From: GCA-2706205 sp964215955 | GTDB taxonomy: Bacteria > Bdellovibrionota > Bacteriovoracia > Bacteriovoracales > Bacteriovoracaceae | Assembly: GCA_964215955.1 (NCBI GenBank) | Contig: CAXPDR010000031.1 | Location: 124,001 to 188,000, forward strand | Reading direction: 5' to 3' | DNA: 64,000 bases | Part shown: positions 43,293-51,120 of the stretch, piece by piece | Layout: every line of letters starts with the position of its first letter | How positions within the stretch are numbered: the first letter of the stretch is position 1 | Notes under the pieces: model-generated | Seen by the model: the letters and a program-made list of their open reading frames with translations, nothing else | The model's database searches: none | What the model was told of the DNA's origin: nothing | Position numbers and translations under genes: made by a program

Positions 43293-44178
43293 GTAAAATT
43301 TCAAATAATTTACCAGTGATCTTTGGATCACCAAATTGGAGGTGGTGTGGACCACCTTCAATTAATTGAACTTTACTATTTGGAAACCACGAATCATACA
43401 TTTTCATACCATGTTTATAATCAATGATTGCATCACTTGAGCCAAAAATACTCGTGACATTATTTATGTCATAGTTTGCATTAGAGTTTTGAGCTTCTAC
43501 AAAGTTAATACAATTTTCTGTCCAATTAATAGGTAAGTAAGCATGATAATCAGGATCAGTATCTCTTGTGTTATTGTAATCCTCACTTCTAATTTGTTCA
43601 AATCTTCTGATATTATCAAATAATATAGATAACATGGGAATTGAATTCCTAACTGCTTTCCAAAAGGCAGGCCTTGTTAAAGGCGAAATTAAATAAATAT
43701 GCTCAAATGGATTATCATTGTATTCTTTTAAATAGTTGGTAATACCTACTGCACCAGTTGAGTGAGCAATAAATATATGTTTTTTATTCTCGTTTAAATT
43801 TTTAATGTAAGCTTTTATATGGTGGGTGTATGTATCAAAATGATCAATATCGTAGCGTTTACCTGATGATTTTCCATGGCCTGGAAGTTCTAAGCAATTA
43901 AGAGAATGACCTTTTGCGGTTATCTCATTTACGAATGGCCACATATAGTGACAACTTTCTGTATATCCATGAAGAACGTGATATTGATATTGTGAATCAC
44001 TATTTTGGTTGTATTTATAGATTTGGATGGTTCTTTCATCATTCGAGTAGTCGAGATATGAAAGAATTTCTTCTGAAGCGTTGTGGGTGGTTTTTCCAAA
44101 TGTATTTAAACTCATAATACTTATAATAAGCATTAGTGTTATCTTATTAAAGTGAATAGTAAATCTTGCCTTATTCAA
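43279..44178 (-). CDS. Exported alpha/beta hydrolase (lysophospholipase-like)
   Basis: TTG 44178 is preferred because GTGAGG lies six bases upstream; the GTG at 44190 is inside that site. The protein has a signal-like hydrophobic N-terminus (ITLMLIISIMSLNTFG). The fold shows HGYTES (oxyanion), ELPGHGKSSGKRYDIDHFDTY, nucleophile Ser in IAHSTGAVG, Asp in FGSSDAIIDYKHG and His in GGPHHLQFG, as in monoacylglycerol lipase-like enzymes. It overlaps the upstream gene by 8 bases, forming a two-gene operon. Confidence 0.8.
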   Translation of the reverse strand: MNKARFTIHFNKITLMLIISIMSLNTFGKTTHNASEEILSYLDYSNDERTIQIYKYNQNSDSQYQYHVLHGYTESCHYMWPFVNEITAKGHSLNCLELPGHGKSSGKRYDIDHFDTYTHHIKAYIKNLNENKKHIFIAHSTGAVGITNYLKEYNDNPFEHIYLISPLTRPAFWKAVRNSIPMLSILFDNIRRFEQIRSEDYNNTRDTDPDYHAYLPINWTENCINFVEAQNSNANYDINNVTSIFGSSDAIIDYKHGMKMYDSWFPNSKVQLIEGGPHHLQFGDPKITGKLFEILLKDY

Positions 44179-45088
44179 TTGTCGCCTCACTATTTTGGGT
44201 CTTCGCTGGGGGATAAATAATATGAGTCTTACTTTCTATGGCCGCTCTTTCTATTTCAGTCACCTCTTTATTCCCCCTCTTTTGGTATTTTATCACCGTC
44301 GACCCAAAAATTGGATCAAAGTTTTGCGTTGACTTAAAAAGGTAATTGCATTCATTATTTAAGGATAATCCAAGGTCTTTAATACTAAAGAAAGATAGTT
44401 CTTTTCCATCTTTTATTACTTTGACTAAGAATGCTGACAGAGAGTCTTTATTGGCCCTTTCATATGAAAGATGAACTATAAAGTCCGAATTAGCGAGATT
44501 ATCAATTCCACTATGTTCTTCAATAGTCTCTATACTAATTGGGGTTGTGCTTAAAAAGCCTATCTCATCTTGATTATATTTTGTTTGCCCAATTATCGTA
44601 TCTTCTAAAAGCTTTAATTGTTGGTCTTTAGGGACATCTTTTATTAGACCCATCAAGTAACTTATAAAAACTTTTTTTATCTGTTTTTTGTCGGGGGAAT
44701 TGGGATTAGTTATTATGGAGTTTCCTGATTCGATATAATGATTTTGCAAAAATGTGTCAACACTCGTTGTATCTCCTTGTATCGGTTTTACGCCTTTAGT
44801 GTGGAGTAGCAACATATCATCACTTAGACTTGAAATATCCATATCCATAATTTCAGGATCTTTGAAGTTTTGATAGGTCTTATTATTTTTAAATAATTTT
44901 TCAAGTTGATTTATAGCTGTGAATACACCTTGCGGACCAGTTAAATCTCTTTGTTTAATATAGTCCATGATAGCAGTTTCAAAGTTTACGGCCTTCATTT
45001 CGCAAAAGGCTTGTTTGTCCTCGAGCGTGATAGCTGAAGTATGAAAGCTGAGGGTAAATAAGCTAATGACAAAAAGATTTTTAAACAT
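44171..45088 (-). CDS. Exported protein of unknown function
   Basis: The 305-residue protein has a signal peptide (MFKNLFVISLFTLSFHTSA). The mature part contains two Cys and a C-terminal region with GSTVIKYQKRGNKEVTEIERAA. No family is recognised. It is translationally coupled to the alpha/beta hydrolase gene, so it may be a partner or substrate-handling protein of that enzyme (inference). Confidence 0.65.
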   Translation of the reverse strand: MFKNLFVISLFTLSFHTSAITLEDKQAFCEMKAVNFETAIMDYIKQRDLTGPQGVFTAINQLEKLFKNNKTYQNFKDPEIMDMDISSLSDDMLLLHTKGVKPIQGDTTSVDTFLQNHYIESGNSIITNPNSPDKKQIKKVFISYLMGLIKDVPKDQQLKLLEDTIIGQTKYNQDEIGFLSTTPISIETIEEHSGIDNLANSDFIVHLSYERANKDSLSAFLVKVIKDGKELSFFSIKDLGLSLNNECNYLFKSTQNFDPIFGSTVIKYQKRGNKEVTEIERAAIESKTHIIYPPAKTQNSEATIE

Positions 45089-45188
45089 GATATCGCCCTT
45101 AATTAGTTTAAGGATTAATCATTCAAATAATATACCAAAATTCAATACTTAAGTCGCTGTTTTTACATGTCTGGGTTGTATTGTTTTT

Positions 45189-45230
45189 TTGAAATAGATC
45201 AAAAATTATTCAAAACTAACCTACTTGAAT
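45189..45230. promoter_or_regulatory. CRP/FNR-type site upstream of the structured element
   Basis: TTGAAATAGATCAA (45189-45202) matches the FNR consensus at 9 of 10 defined bases. TTGAAT (45225-45230), a possible -10, starts 29.5 bases from the dyad centre on the plus strand. On the minus strand TAAAAA (45165-45160) lies at a similar distance and could serve the 45088 gene instead. Confidence 0.4.
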
Positions 45231-45433
45231 GGGGATGAGCTTAAAGACAAAGTCTGGAAGTGAAAGATTAACCCGTTTTTACATCAATAGTTTCAAGAGC
45301 TTCCAAGCTCTCGATACTTTTTATTTTCCTTTTTTCCACAAAAAATAATAACTGCACTAACGCCTTCTAGTCGAACCTGTATATAACACAGCTTGGTGCT
45401 TCAGTTGTTTACTTTGGCTTTAAGTTCATCCCC
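45231..45433 (+). ncRNA. Candidate structured RNA or small inverted-repeat element
   Basis: This is the only gap over 300 bases that holds no gene. Arms 45231-45253 and 45411-45433 are inverted copies matching at 21 of 23 positions. On the plus strand one mismatch becomes G-U, which favours that strand. Inside, CTGGAAG (45254-45260) can pair with CTTCAG (45399-45404), and AGAGCTT/AAGCTCT (45296-45302, 45305-45311) forms a hairpin. The 203-base length and closed ends resemble 6S-type or other regulatory RNAs, but no RNA family is identified. A short transposon-like element is an alternative. No open reading frame of note is present. Confidence 0.4.
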
Positions 45434-45454
45434 ACACAAAGGGGACGGTTAAAA

Positions 45455-46312
45455 TTATTCAAAATTAATTGGTGTCTTTAAATAGGACTTTCCATTACTC
45501 TCTGGTTTTGGAAGTTCCCCAGCATCTATGTTTACTTGAATACTAGGTAATAAAAGTTTTGGTGCATTAAGGGTTTTATCTCTTGAGGTCCTAAACTCTA
45601 TATACTCAGCTTCAGAAGTGTTTGCTTTTAATTGTATATTTGATTCCTTACTTTCCTTTATTGTCGTTTCAAATTTTAATTCACGTCCACCAGGCTGATA
45701 ATCATGACCTGTATAGACTTTTGTATCATCCGGTAAATTATAAAGTTTGTTATGAACTGAATTGTATAAATCCTTGGCGGATCCTTTAGGGAAGTCACAT
45801 CTTCCTGTTCCATAATCGGGCATAAAGAGTGCATCACCTGTAAAAACCATTCCAGCGATATAATAACTTGCACAAGCTGGAGTATGGCCGGGGGTAAAGA
45901 TAACTTTTAGCTTTTCCTTTCCAATTGAAATTTCTTCTCCTTCTTTGAGGAGGATATCAAATTGATCACCATCAGTGTTTAAGTCTTTAAGATTGAATAT
46001 CGGCTTAAAAACGGATTGAACTTCTTTAATATTTTCACCAATACCAATTTTTATGTTTGGATAAATCTTTTTTAATTCTTTAGCCGAGGATAAATGATCG
46101 GCGTGAGCATGAGTCTCCAGGGAATAGGTTGGGTTGAGTTTATTGGAGTCAATAAATTCGGTGAGAGTGTTAAGGCTTGCCTTGTGAATTTTTCCACTTG
46201 CCTGATCAAAGTTAAGTACAGGGTCAATTATAATAGCTTCTTTTGTTTCTTCATCCCATAGCAGATAAGTTAGAGTATAAGTGTCTTTGTCATAAAATTC
46301 TTTTAAATTCAT
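45455..46312 (-). CDS. MBL-fold hydrolase (persulfide dioxygenase / Blh type)
   Basis: ATG 46312 is chosen because GGAG lies six bases upstream; the ATG at 46324 overlaps that site. The 285-residue metallo-beta-lactamase protein shows THAHADHLSSA, TPGHTPACASYYI, FTGDALFMPDYGTGRCDFP and YTGHDYQPGGREL. This is the ETHE1/Blh pattern of iron-dependent sulfur dioxygenases that oxidise glutathione persulfide. It diverges from a phosphatase-like gene that in other bacteria is fused to this domain. Confidence 0.88.
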   Translation of the reverse strand: MNLKEFYDKDTYTLTYLLWDEETKEAIIIDPVLNFDQASGKIHKASLNTLTEFIDSNKLNPTYSLETHAHADHLSSAKELKKIYPNIKIGIGENIKEVQSVFKPIFNLKDLNTDGDQFDILLKEGEEISIGKEKLKVIFTPGHTPACASYYIAGMVFTGDALFMPDYGTGRCDFPKGSAKDLYNSVHNKLYNLPDDTKVYTGHDYQPGGRELKFETTIKESKESNIQLKANTSEAEYIEFRTSRDKTLNAPKLLLPSIQVNIDAGELPKPESNGKSYLKTPINFE

Positions 46313-46364
46313 AATTAACTCCATTCTATTGTATGTTATGATAAACTATCACATCCGAAATTGT

Positions 46365-46409
46365 TTATGATTTGGATCATAATTTAAAGCTAAAATATTA
46401 GGCTATAAT
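46365..46409 (+). promoter_or_regulatory. CRP/FNR-type operator and -10 of the phosphatase gene
   Basis: TTATGAT (46365-46371) and ATCATAA (46376-46382) are perfect inverted 7-mers around TTGG. A perfect TATAAT (46404-46409) starts 30.5 bases from the dyad centre with no -35. A related imperfect site, TTATGAT-N5-ATCACA, lies at 46336-46353 nearer the MBL gene. Confidence 0.5.
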
Positions 46410-46437
46410 TAGACATTATAATTATAAGGAGATTGAC

Positions 46438-46890
46438 ATGGAAGGAAAAAGAATTACAACGATACCAGGCTTAATGCATCTATGGAAAGTTGATAATCTT
46501 TATTTAGCTGGGCAACCATCTGACAATTCTTGGGATGCTATTAAAGATCTTGGGGTAAAGCAAATTATCAATCTTAGAAATGAAGCAGAAATGGATTTTT
46601 CTCAAGAAATTTCAAAAGTTAAAGATCTTGGTCTTGAATATGTTCAATTTCCTATCGTAGAGGCAGGTGAATTAATACCACAAAACTGTGAAAGATTGTC
46701 GGGTATGCTGAACTCTGATGAGCCATTTTTTATCCATTGTGGTTCGGCAAATAGAGTAGCAGGTTGGTTAATCACTTATCTTACCAAGTATAGAGGGATG
46801 AGTTTTGAAGATGCGGTTGTTGTTGCGCAGGAAAATGGGCTATCAAATCCTGGCTTTATTGACCAAGCTGAAGAAATAGTAAAGGGTTAA
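46438..46890 (+). CDS. Blh-type phosphatase domain protein (DUF442)
   Basis: The 150-residue protein contains LYLAGQPSDNSWDAIKDLGVKQIINLRNEAE and the dual-specificity phosphatase loop HCGSANRVAGW (Cys-x5-Arg). It is the domain found at the N-terminus of BLH/bifunctional sulfur hydrolases. Here it is a separate gene divergent from the MBL enzyme, with a CRP/FNR-type operator between them. AAGGAG lies six bases before the ATG. Confidence 0.88.
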   Translation: MEGKRITTIPGLMHLWKVDNLYLAGQPSDNSWDAIKDLGVKQIINLRNEAEMDFSQEISKVKDLGLEYVQFPIVEAGELIPQNCERLSGMLNSDEPFFIHCGSANRVAGWLITYLTKYRGMSFEDAVVVAQENGLSNPGFIDQAEEIVKG

Positions 46891-47402
46891 AACATACCTC
46901 GTTCTGGATAACACCAGCCTGCAATAATAAGGCGTTTACCTTTAGTCACTTTATTTATTTTGTGTTCAAAGTTAGAAATGCCTGTTTTAAAAATGATAAT
47001 ATTTGCATAATCTGGAGTTGGAATCTTATGAGAAATTTCAGCTCCTTTTTTTCTTATTTCAAGGATTCCTCCTTCAACTGGTCCTAGGGTTAAACTTAAG
47101 GAAAAGGCCATTATCCTAGAGCCATCATCATGCCAAATACCATCTTCTTCCCATTCATTTTGGGCATCTCGAAGAGAAATAATAAATTCAATTTCCTTAA
47201 CGTCACAAAATTTTGACATAATATTAAAAAGAAGATTTGGTGGATCTGTCATTTCCTTAACAATTTTGTCAATTATTGGGAAATCTTCATTTTTTACGGC
47301 GCGTTTAAGTTTAGTCGGTAAGTCTAGTTTAAGCTTGGAAAAGCCCTTATTTTCAAGGTCATACTGGCACCGTGAAATTTTTGCTTCGTCGTTTTTATTC
47401 AT
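46887..47402 (-). CDS. 2-oxoglutarate/Fe(II) oxygenase-like protein
   Basis: The 171-residue protein has the facial-triad pattern WHDDGS (His-x-Asp) and FEHKINKVTKGKRLIIAGW (distal His with Arg for 2-oxoglutarate). It is close in size to prolyl-hydroxylase-like enzymes. The substrate is unknown. It overlaps the phosphatase gene by four bases in convergent orientation and diverges from the trypsin-like gene. Confidence 0.75.
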   Translation of the reverse strand: MNKNDEAKISRCQYDLENKGFSKLKLDLPTKLKRAVKNEDFPIIDKIVKEMTDPPNLLFNIMSKFCDVKEIEFIISLRDAQNEWEEDGIWHDDGSRIMAFSLSLTLGPVEGGILEIRKKGAEISHKIPTPDYANIIIFKTGISNFEHKINKVTKGKRLIIAGWCYPERGMF

Positions 47403-47458
47403 ATCTCGATAATTTACCTGATTTTTAGTAGCAGGGCCATATTGCCTCTAGAGAATTT

Positions 47459-47467
47459 TGTTATAAT
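47459..47467 (+). promoter_or_regulatory. Extended -10 promoter of the trypsin-like gene
   Basis: TGT followed by TATAAT (47462-47467) forms an extended -10 element without a clear -35. Transcription should start near 47474. Confidence 0.45.
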
Positions 47468-47529
47468 AAACTAGGATGTTGCAAGTGGCCCCAATGGGCA
47501 AAACTGGATTCATGAAAAAGGAGTCTTTT

Positions 47530-48183
47530 ATGCAATCAACCCTTATTTCTCAAAATACAGAAATCAATTGGACAAGGTTCAATTCAAGTTTCATTATTGA
47601 AGTTAAGAGAGGTACTGAAGTATATACATCTACCGCAGTTGCGATAGGAGCGAGAACTTTAATTACTGCTGCCCATTGTGTGGATTGTGCTGAAGATATT
47701 GTTCTGATTTTAGGCGATGATTATCGTACTCCCGACTCTGTTCGGACTGTAAATAGTTGGCACGTTCATCCATCGTATAATCCTAAAAAATCACTGTATG
47801 AAAATGATCTTGCAATTATTTATATTGATGAAGATCTTCCACACTTTACGTCTCTAGAGCAAATTTATGACGATATTGATATTTCAGAATTAAGCTTTTT
47901 AGAGCGAATTGGGTTTGGTGGAAGAAATAATGAAAATGTACGAACGTGGACTAATCCAACATTTGAATCAGTTACTTTTAATAAGCGAAACTTTATTCTA
48001 AAAGATTCATCAAGCGTTATTGGTGATTCAGGTGGACCTGTCTATAAAGAAGAAGCCGGCCAATTAAAACTTATAGGGATTCATTCTACCCTTGAAGGAG
48101 AGAATAAAACCTATATTGTAAATTTAGGAGAGTATAAAGATTGGATTTATAATCAAATGGATTATAAAGGAGAGGCAATTTAA
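47530..48183 (+). CDS. Trypsin-like serine protease without visible signal peptide
   Basis: ATG 47530 is chosen because AAGGAG (47518-47523) lies six bases upstream. The chymotrypsin fold shows TAAHCVDC (His), YENDLAIIYI (Asp), GDSGGPVY (Ser) and IGIHST. The 217-residue protein begins QSTLISQNTEINW with no hydrophobic signal; extending to 47476 does not create one. It may act in the cytoplasm or leave by another route, odd for this family. Confidence 0.85.
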   Translation: MQSTLISQNTEINWTRFNSSFIIEVKRGTEVYTSTAVAIGARTLITAAHCVDCAEDIVLILGDDYRTPDSVRTVNSWHVHPSYNPKKSLYENDLAIIYIDEDLPHFTSLEQIYDDIDISELSFLERIGFGGRNNENVRTWTNPTFESVTFNKRNFILKDSSSVIGDSGGPVYKEEAGQLKLIGIHSTLEGENKTYIVNLGEYKDWIYNQMDYKGEAI

Positions 48184-49176
48184 TTACTCTTCCATACAAA
48201 AGTAAATTTTATCCTGGTCAAAAGTGTCGATGAGTTGTTCTTTTACATAATTCATCATCCACATTCGCATGGGTTTATTATAGCGTATCTTGTTATCAAA
48301 ACTTTTTACATATTCTTGTTTTGAAATAAGAGATTGTGGATAGTTCTTTTCCACTTCACGGTAAACATTTTTCGTAAACCTTACAACTCCAATTGAAATA
48401 TATCCTAGTTGTTTTGGAGGTATGATTTCTTTTAATAAATGACAGAGTTCTTTATATTCCTCTTTGAAGTTATCAGTGAAAATAATAGGGTCCAGATGAA
48501 TACCAAGCTGAAAACCATTATCGGCTAAGGTCTTTATGGCCTTCAATCTTGCTTTTAGACTTGGGCATTTTGTATCAAAAACTCTGGAGTTCGTTTGGGA
48601 GCTTATGGTAAAGCTTACATATATATTAGGCAGTGGGGGAAGCTCTAATAATTTTTTTGTGTTAACAGCTTTGGTTCTAAGTTCTAATTTGGCTTTAGGA
48701 TTTTTTTGAAAGAATTTATAATATTCTTTGTACTCATCAGTAATGTTTAATAAAGCTAGGGAATCAGAGAATTCACCTGCATGAAACCAAGCATCGGGGT
48801 AATTAGAAATGGTATTTTCCATATCTTTAATGATGTCCTGGTGATTTATAAATAAAACAATATCAGGTGTGTTAAAATATCCTTGCAAATAACAGTACTG
48901 GCATTCATAAATACAATTGTAGGCATGTATAAAATAAAAATGTTTTTCTTTACCAATTCCATAGGCTGCAGGAGCTTCTTTAACTAATTGGCCTTTTTTA
49001 TTTCCCAAAAATAAATTAAGGCTTTCTCTTTTTTGTAGATAAGGCTTTTTAACCTTTCCCCATACATCATTGATTGAATCAATATACTTGATTTCATCAA
49101 ACTTTATTTTTTCAAGAATGGTGGAAATCTTTGGATTTGTTTTAATGTCATTTTCTATGAAGACATTTTTAAACAT
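48184..49176 (-). CDS. SPL-family radical SAM protein
   Basis: ATG 49176 follows GGGAG by six bases. The 330-residue protein has the iron-sulfur motif CIYECQYCYLQGYFN (Cys-x3-Cys-x2-Cys), then DAWFHAGEFSDSLAL, LELRTKAVNTKKLL and VSFTISSQ. It belongs to the spore photoproduct lyase-like family, which in non-sporulating bacteria has unknown targets. It would produce 5'-deoxyadenosyl radicals. It overlaps the upstream nucleosidase-like gene by 8 bases. Confidence 0.85.
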   Translation of the reverse strand: MFKNVFIENDIKTNPKISTILEKIKFDEIKYIDSINDVWGKVKKPYLQKRESLNLFLGNKKGQLVKEAPAAYGIGKEKHFYFIHAYNCIYECQYCYLQGYFNTPDIVLFINHQDIIKDMENTISNYPDAWFHAGEFSDSLALLNITDEYKEYYKFFQKNPKAKLELRTKAVNTKKLLELPPLPNIYVSFTISSQTNSRVFDTKCPSLKARLKAIKTLADNGFQLGIHLDPIIFTDNFKEEYKELCHLLKEIIPPKQLGYISIGVVRFTKNVYREVEKNYPQSLISKQEYVKSFDNKIRYNKPMRMWMMNYVKEQLIDTFDQDKIYFCMEE

Positions 49177-50158
49177 CAAAATCTCCCGATAAAATATTTG
49201 TGAAGTCAGAATAATTCAAATTCTCAAGTTCATTTTTCAATTTTTCAATATTAGTTTGTGAATTGATTTCGAAGTTTAATTTGAAGGTCTCTTTTTCTAG
49301 GTTTCTATCAAACTCAACCTTTGCACCAATACTCGTAAGCCCTCGGGAATAGTCGTTCAAATTCTTATTTATAATAGGTCTGAGTGGATTCAATTTGTTC
49401 TTTAGGTATTCGATAAACAAATTAGCATTTGGAATTAAATCATCCTGATCGTTGAAATCTTTAAGCAGCAGGTTGAGTGGACTATTAAGTTTATTGGCCA
49501 ATGTATGAATTGCCTTGTTTTGAGTAAAACTGGTTTTAAATGGCAATTTAAAATCGTCCTGGTTCTGTTCAGAAATAAAATCAAGTTTTTTGGAAGATAT
49601 CTCTTTGTAATGTTGAAGCATAGTTTTAGAAAAAAGCTCTGCTCTTTGCTTTAAATCAAAACATTCAGTGTTTGATCCAGCGTGGTCAGATATTAATTTA
49701 AAACAATTAATTTTTAATTTATATTGGTTGGAAATTTTTGCAATGGCCCATAATTCACGATCAACAATATGGGCAAAATGAGAAAGTGTATTTGCAAATT
49801 CATCATTTAAAACTCTTTCAAATGTTGTAATACAGTCCAGTTTCTGATTCTCTATGTTTACTGGATATGAATGAAAAACAGCTTCCTGGTTGAAAGCATA
49901 AGCTGTTCTTACCGCTATTATTTCATTGAGCTTAATTTTTTGAGTTAAACTACCAGCAATACCGTAATTTATGATTTCCTTTATATTAAACTTGGCTACA
50001 TAGTAGGGTAGCTTAGTAAATACCTCATATGGACCTTCTCCTGTTATCAAAAGGCAAATTTCCTGGTTTGTGTAAAAAACTTGATCATCAGTTTTTAATT
50101 TAAAGAACGATATAAATTCTTGGGCTTCGCCGCGATGAGCAAAAATAAAACATTTCAT
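49169..50158 (-). CDS. Nucleoside phosphorylase-like protein with extra C-terminal domain
   Basis: The first 180 residues resemble the PNP/MTA-SAH nucleosidase fold: LLITGEGPYEVFTKLPYYV, EIINYGIAGSL, VDRELWAIAK and KLISDHAGSNT with the catalytic-region Asp. The remaining 150 residues are helical and unrecognised. Coupling to a radical SAM gene suggests it clears 5'-deoxyadenosine or SAM by-products, or supplies a nucleobase substrate (inference). No ribosome binding site is obvious. Confidence 0.7.
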   Translation of the reverse strand: MKCFIFAHRGEAQEFISFFKLKTDDQVFYTNQEICLLITGEGPYEVFTKLPYYVAKFNIKEIINYGIAGSLTQKIKLNEIIAVRTAYAFNQEAVFHSYPVNIENQKLDCITTFERVLNDEFANTLSHFAHIVDRELWAIAKISNQYKLKINCFKLISDHAGSNTECFDLKQRAELFSKTMLQHYKEISSKKLDFISEQNQDDFKLPFKTSFTQNKAIHTLANKLNSPLNLLLKDFNDQDDLIPNANLFIEYLKNKLNPLRPIINKNLNDYSRGLTSIGAKVEFDRNLEKETFKLNFEINSQTNIEKLKNELENLNYSDFTNILSGDFDV

Positions 50159-50235
50159 AGGGTTTTATTAAAATTAATTATAAGTAATGTAAAGTAAGGC
50201 CTTACATTTTAGTTGATTATCTATAGGTTATTGCC

Positions 50236-51120
50236 ATGAATGAATTAAGAGGACAAATAGGTTTTGGTGGTGCTGCTTTAAGTGGGGAAGCCGGTGGTTA
50301 TGGTTTTGGTCCTATCGAGAAACCAGAGAGCCTTGTAAGGTATGCTATTGAAAGGGGAATTAAATATTTTGATACGGCCCCTATATATGGTTTTGGTGAA
50401 AGCGAAAGGGTACTAGGTCAGGCCATAAAGCAAAAGAGAGATTCCATTTGTGTTGTCAATAAATGTGGGGTGACCTGGCATGATAACAAAAGAGTAAATT
50501 TAACAAATGAGCCAGGTGTCGTTGTTAAGATGCTAGAAAGTTCTCTAAAAAGAATGGAGTTAGAGTATTTTGATATTTATATGGTTCATTGGCCTGATAA
50601 AAATATGGATATTCGATACACACTCGAGGCTCTTTTAAATACTAAAGATAAAATTAAACACATCGGGCTTTGCAACACCAACCCCTCCGAAATAGAGAAG
50701 GCAAATGAAATTTGTGAAATCAATTATTTTCAAAGTGAATACAATCTTTTTAATAATGGGTTTAATGATCTAAAGTTTGATACGGATAACAAGTTTTTAA
50801 TGGGATGGGGAACTTTTGACAAGGGGATTCTCAGTGGAAAAATTTCACCAAACCGCAAACATGAAAGATCTGATGCTCGTTCTTGGGCCCCTTGGTGGAA
50901 AAAAAGTAATTGGAGAGATAAAGTTCGATTTTGCGAAGAAATCTCGGATAAGTTTAATGTAGATCTTAAAAAATATGCCCTCTACCATTCTCTTAAAAAT
51001 GTTGATCTCTCATTGGTAGGTACAAAAAATTGTGATCAGTTAGATGATATTCTGAGTTTTAAGCAAGTTGAAATTGAAAATTATAATAAAATCTATGATG
51101 AATTCAAAACCTTTAGTTAG
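50236..51120 (+). CDS. Aldo/keto reductase
   Basis: The 294-residue TIM-barrel enzyme has FDTAPIYGFGESERVLG (Asp and Tyr of the active site), VVNKCGVTW (Lys), YFDIYMVHWPD (His) and HIGLCNTNPSEIEKA. It is an NADPH-dependent carbonyl reductase of unknown substrate. The C-terminal NADPH region is short (LVGTKNCDQLDDIL). It overlaps the downstream glycosyltransferase. Confidence 0.9.
   Translation: MNELRGQIGFGGAALSGEAGGYGFGPIEKPESLVRYAIERGIKYFDTAPIYGFGESERVLGQAIKQKRDSICVVNKCGVTWHDNKRVNLTNEPGVVVKMLESSLKRMELEYFDIYMVHWPDKNMDIRYTLEALLNTKDKIKHIGLCNTNPSEIEKANEICEINYFQSEYNLFNNGFNDLKFDTDNKFLMGWGTFDKGILSGKISPNRKHERSDARSWAPWWKKSNWRDKVRFCEEISDKFNVDLKKYALYHSLKNVDLSLVGTKNCDQLDDILSFKQVEIENYNKIYDEFKTFS

Noticed and set aside
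45231..45433. Retron ncRNA or tmRNA
   Set aside because: The inverted ends recall a retron a1/a2 stem, but no reverse transcriptase is present. There is no tRNA-like end with CCA or a tag reading frame for tmRNA.
45203..45465. AAAATTATTCAAAA direct repeats flanking the structured element as target duplications
   Set aside because: The repeats are 14 and 18 bases away from the inverted ends rather than adjacent, and are AT-rich enough to occur by chance.
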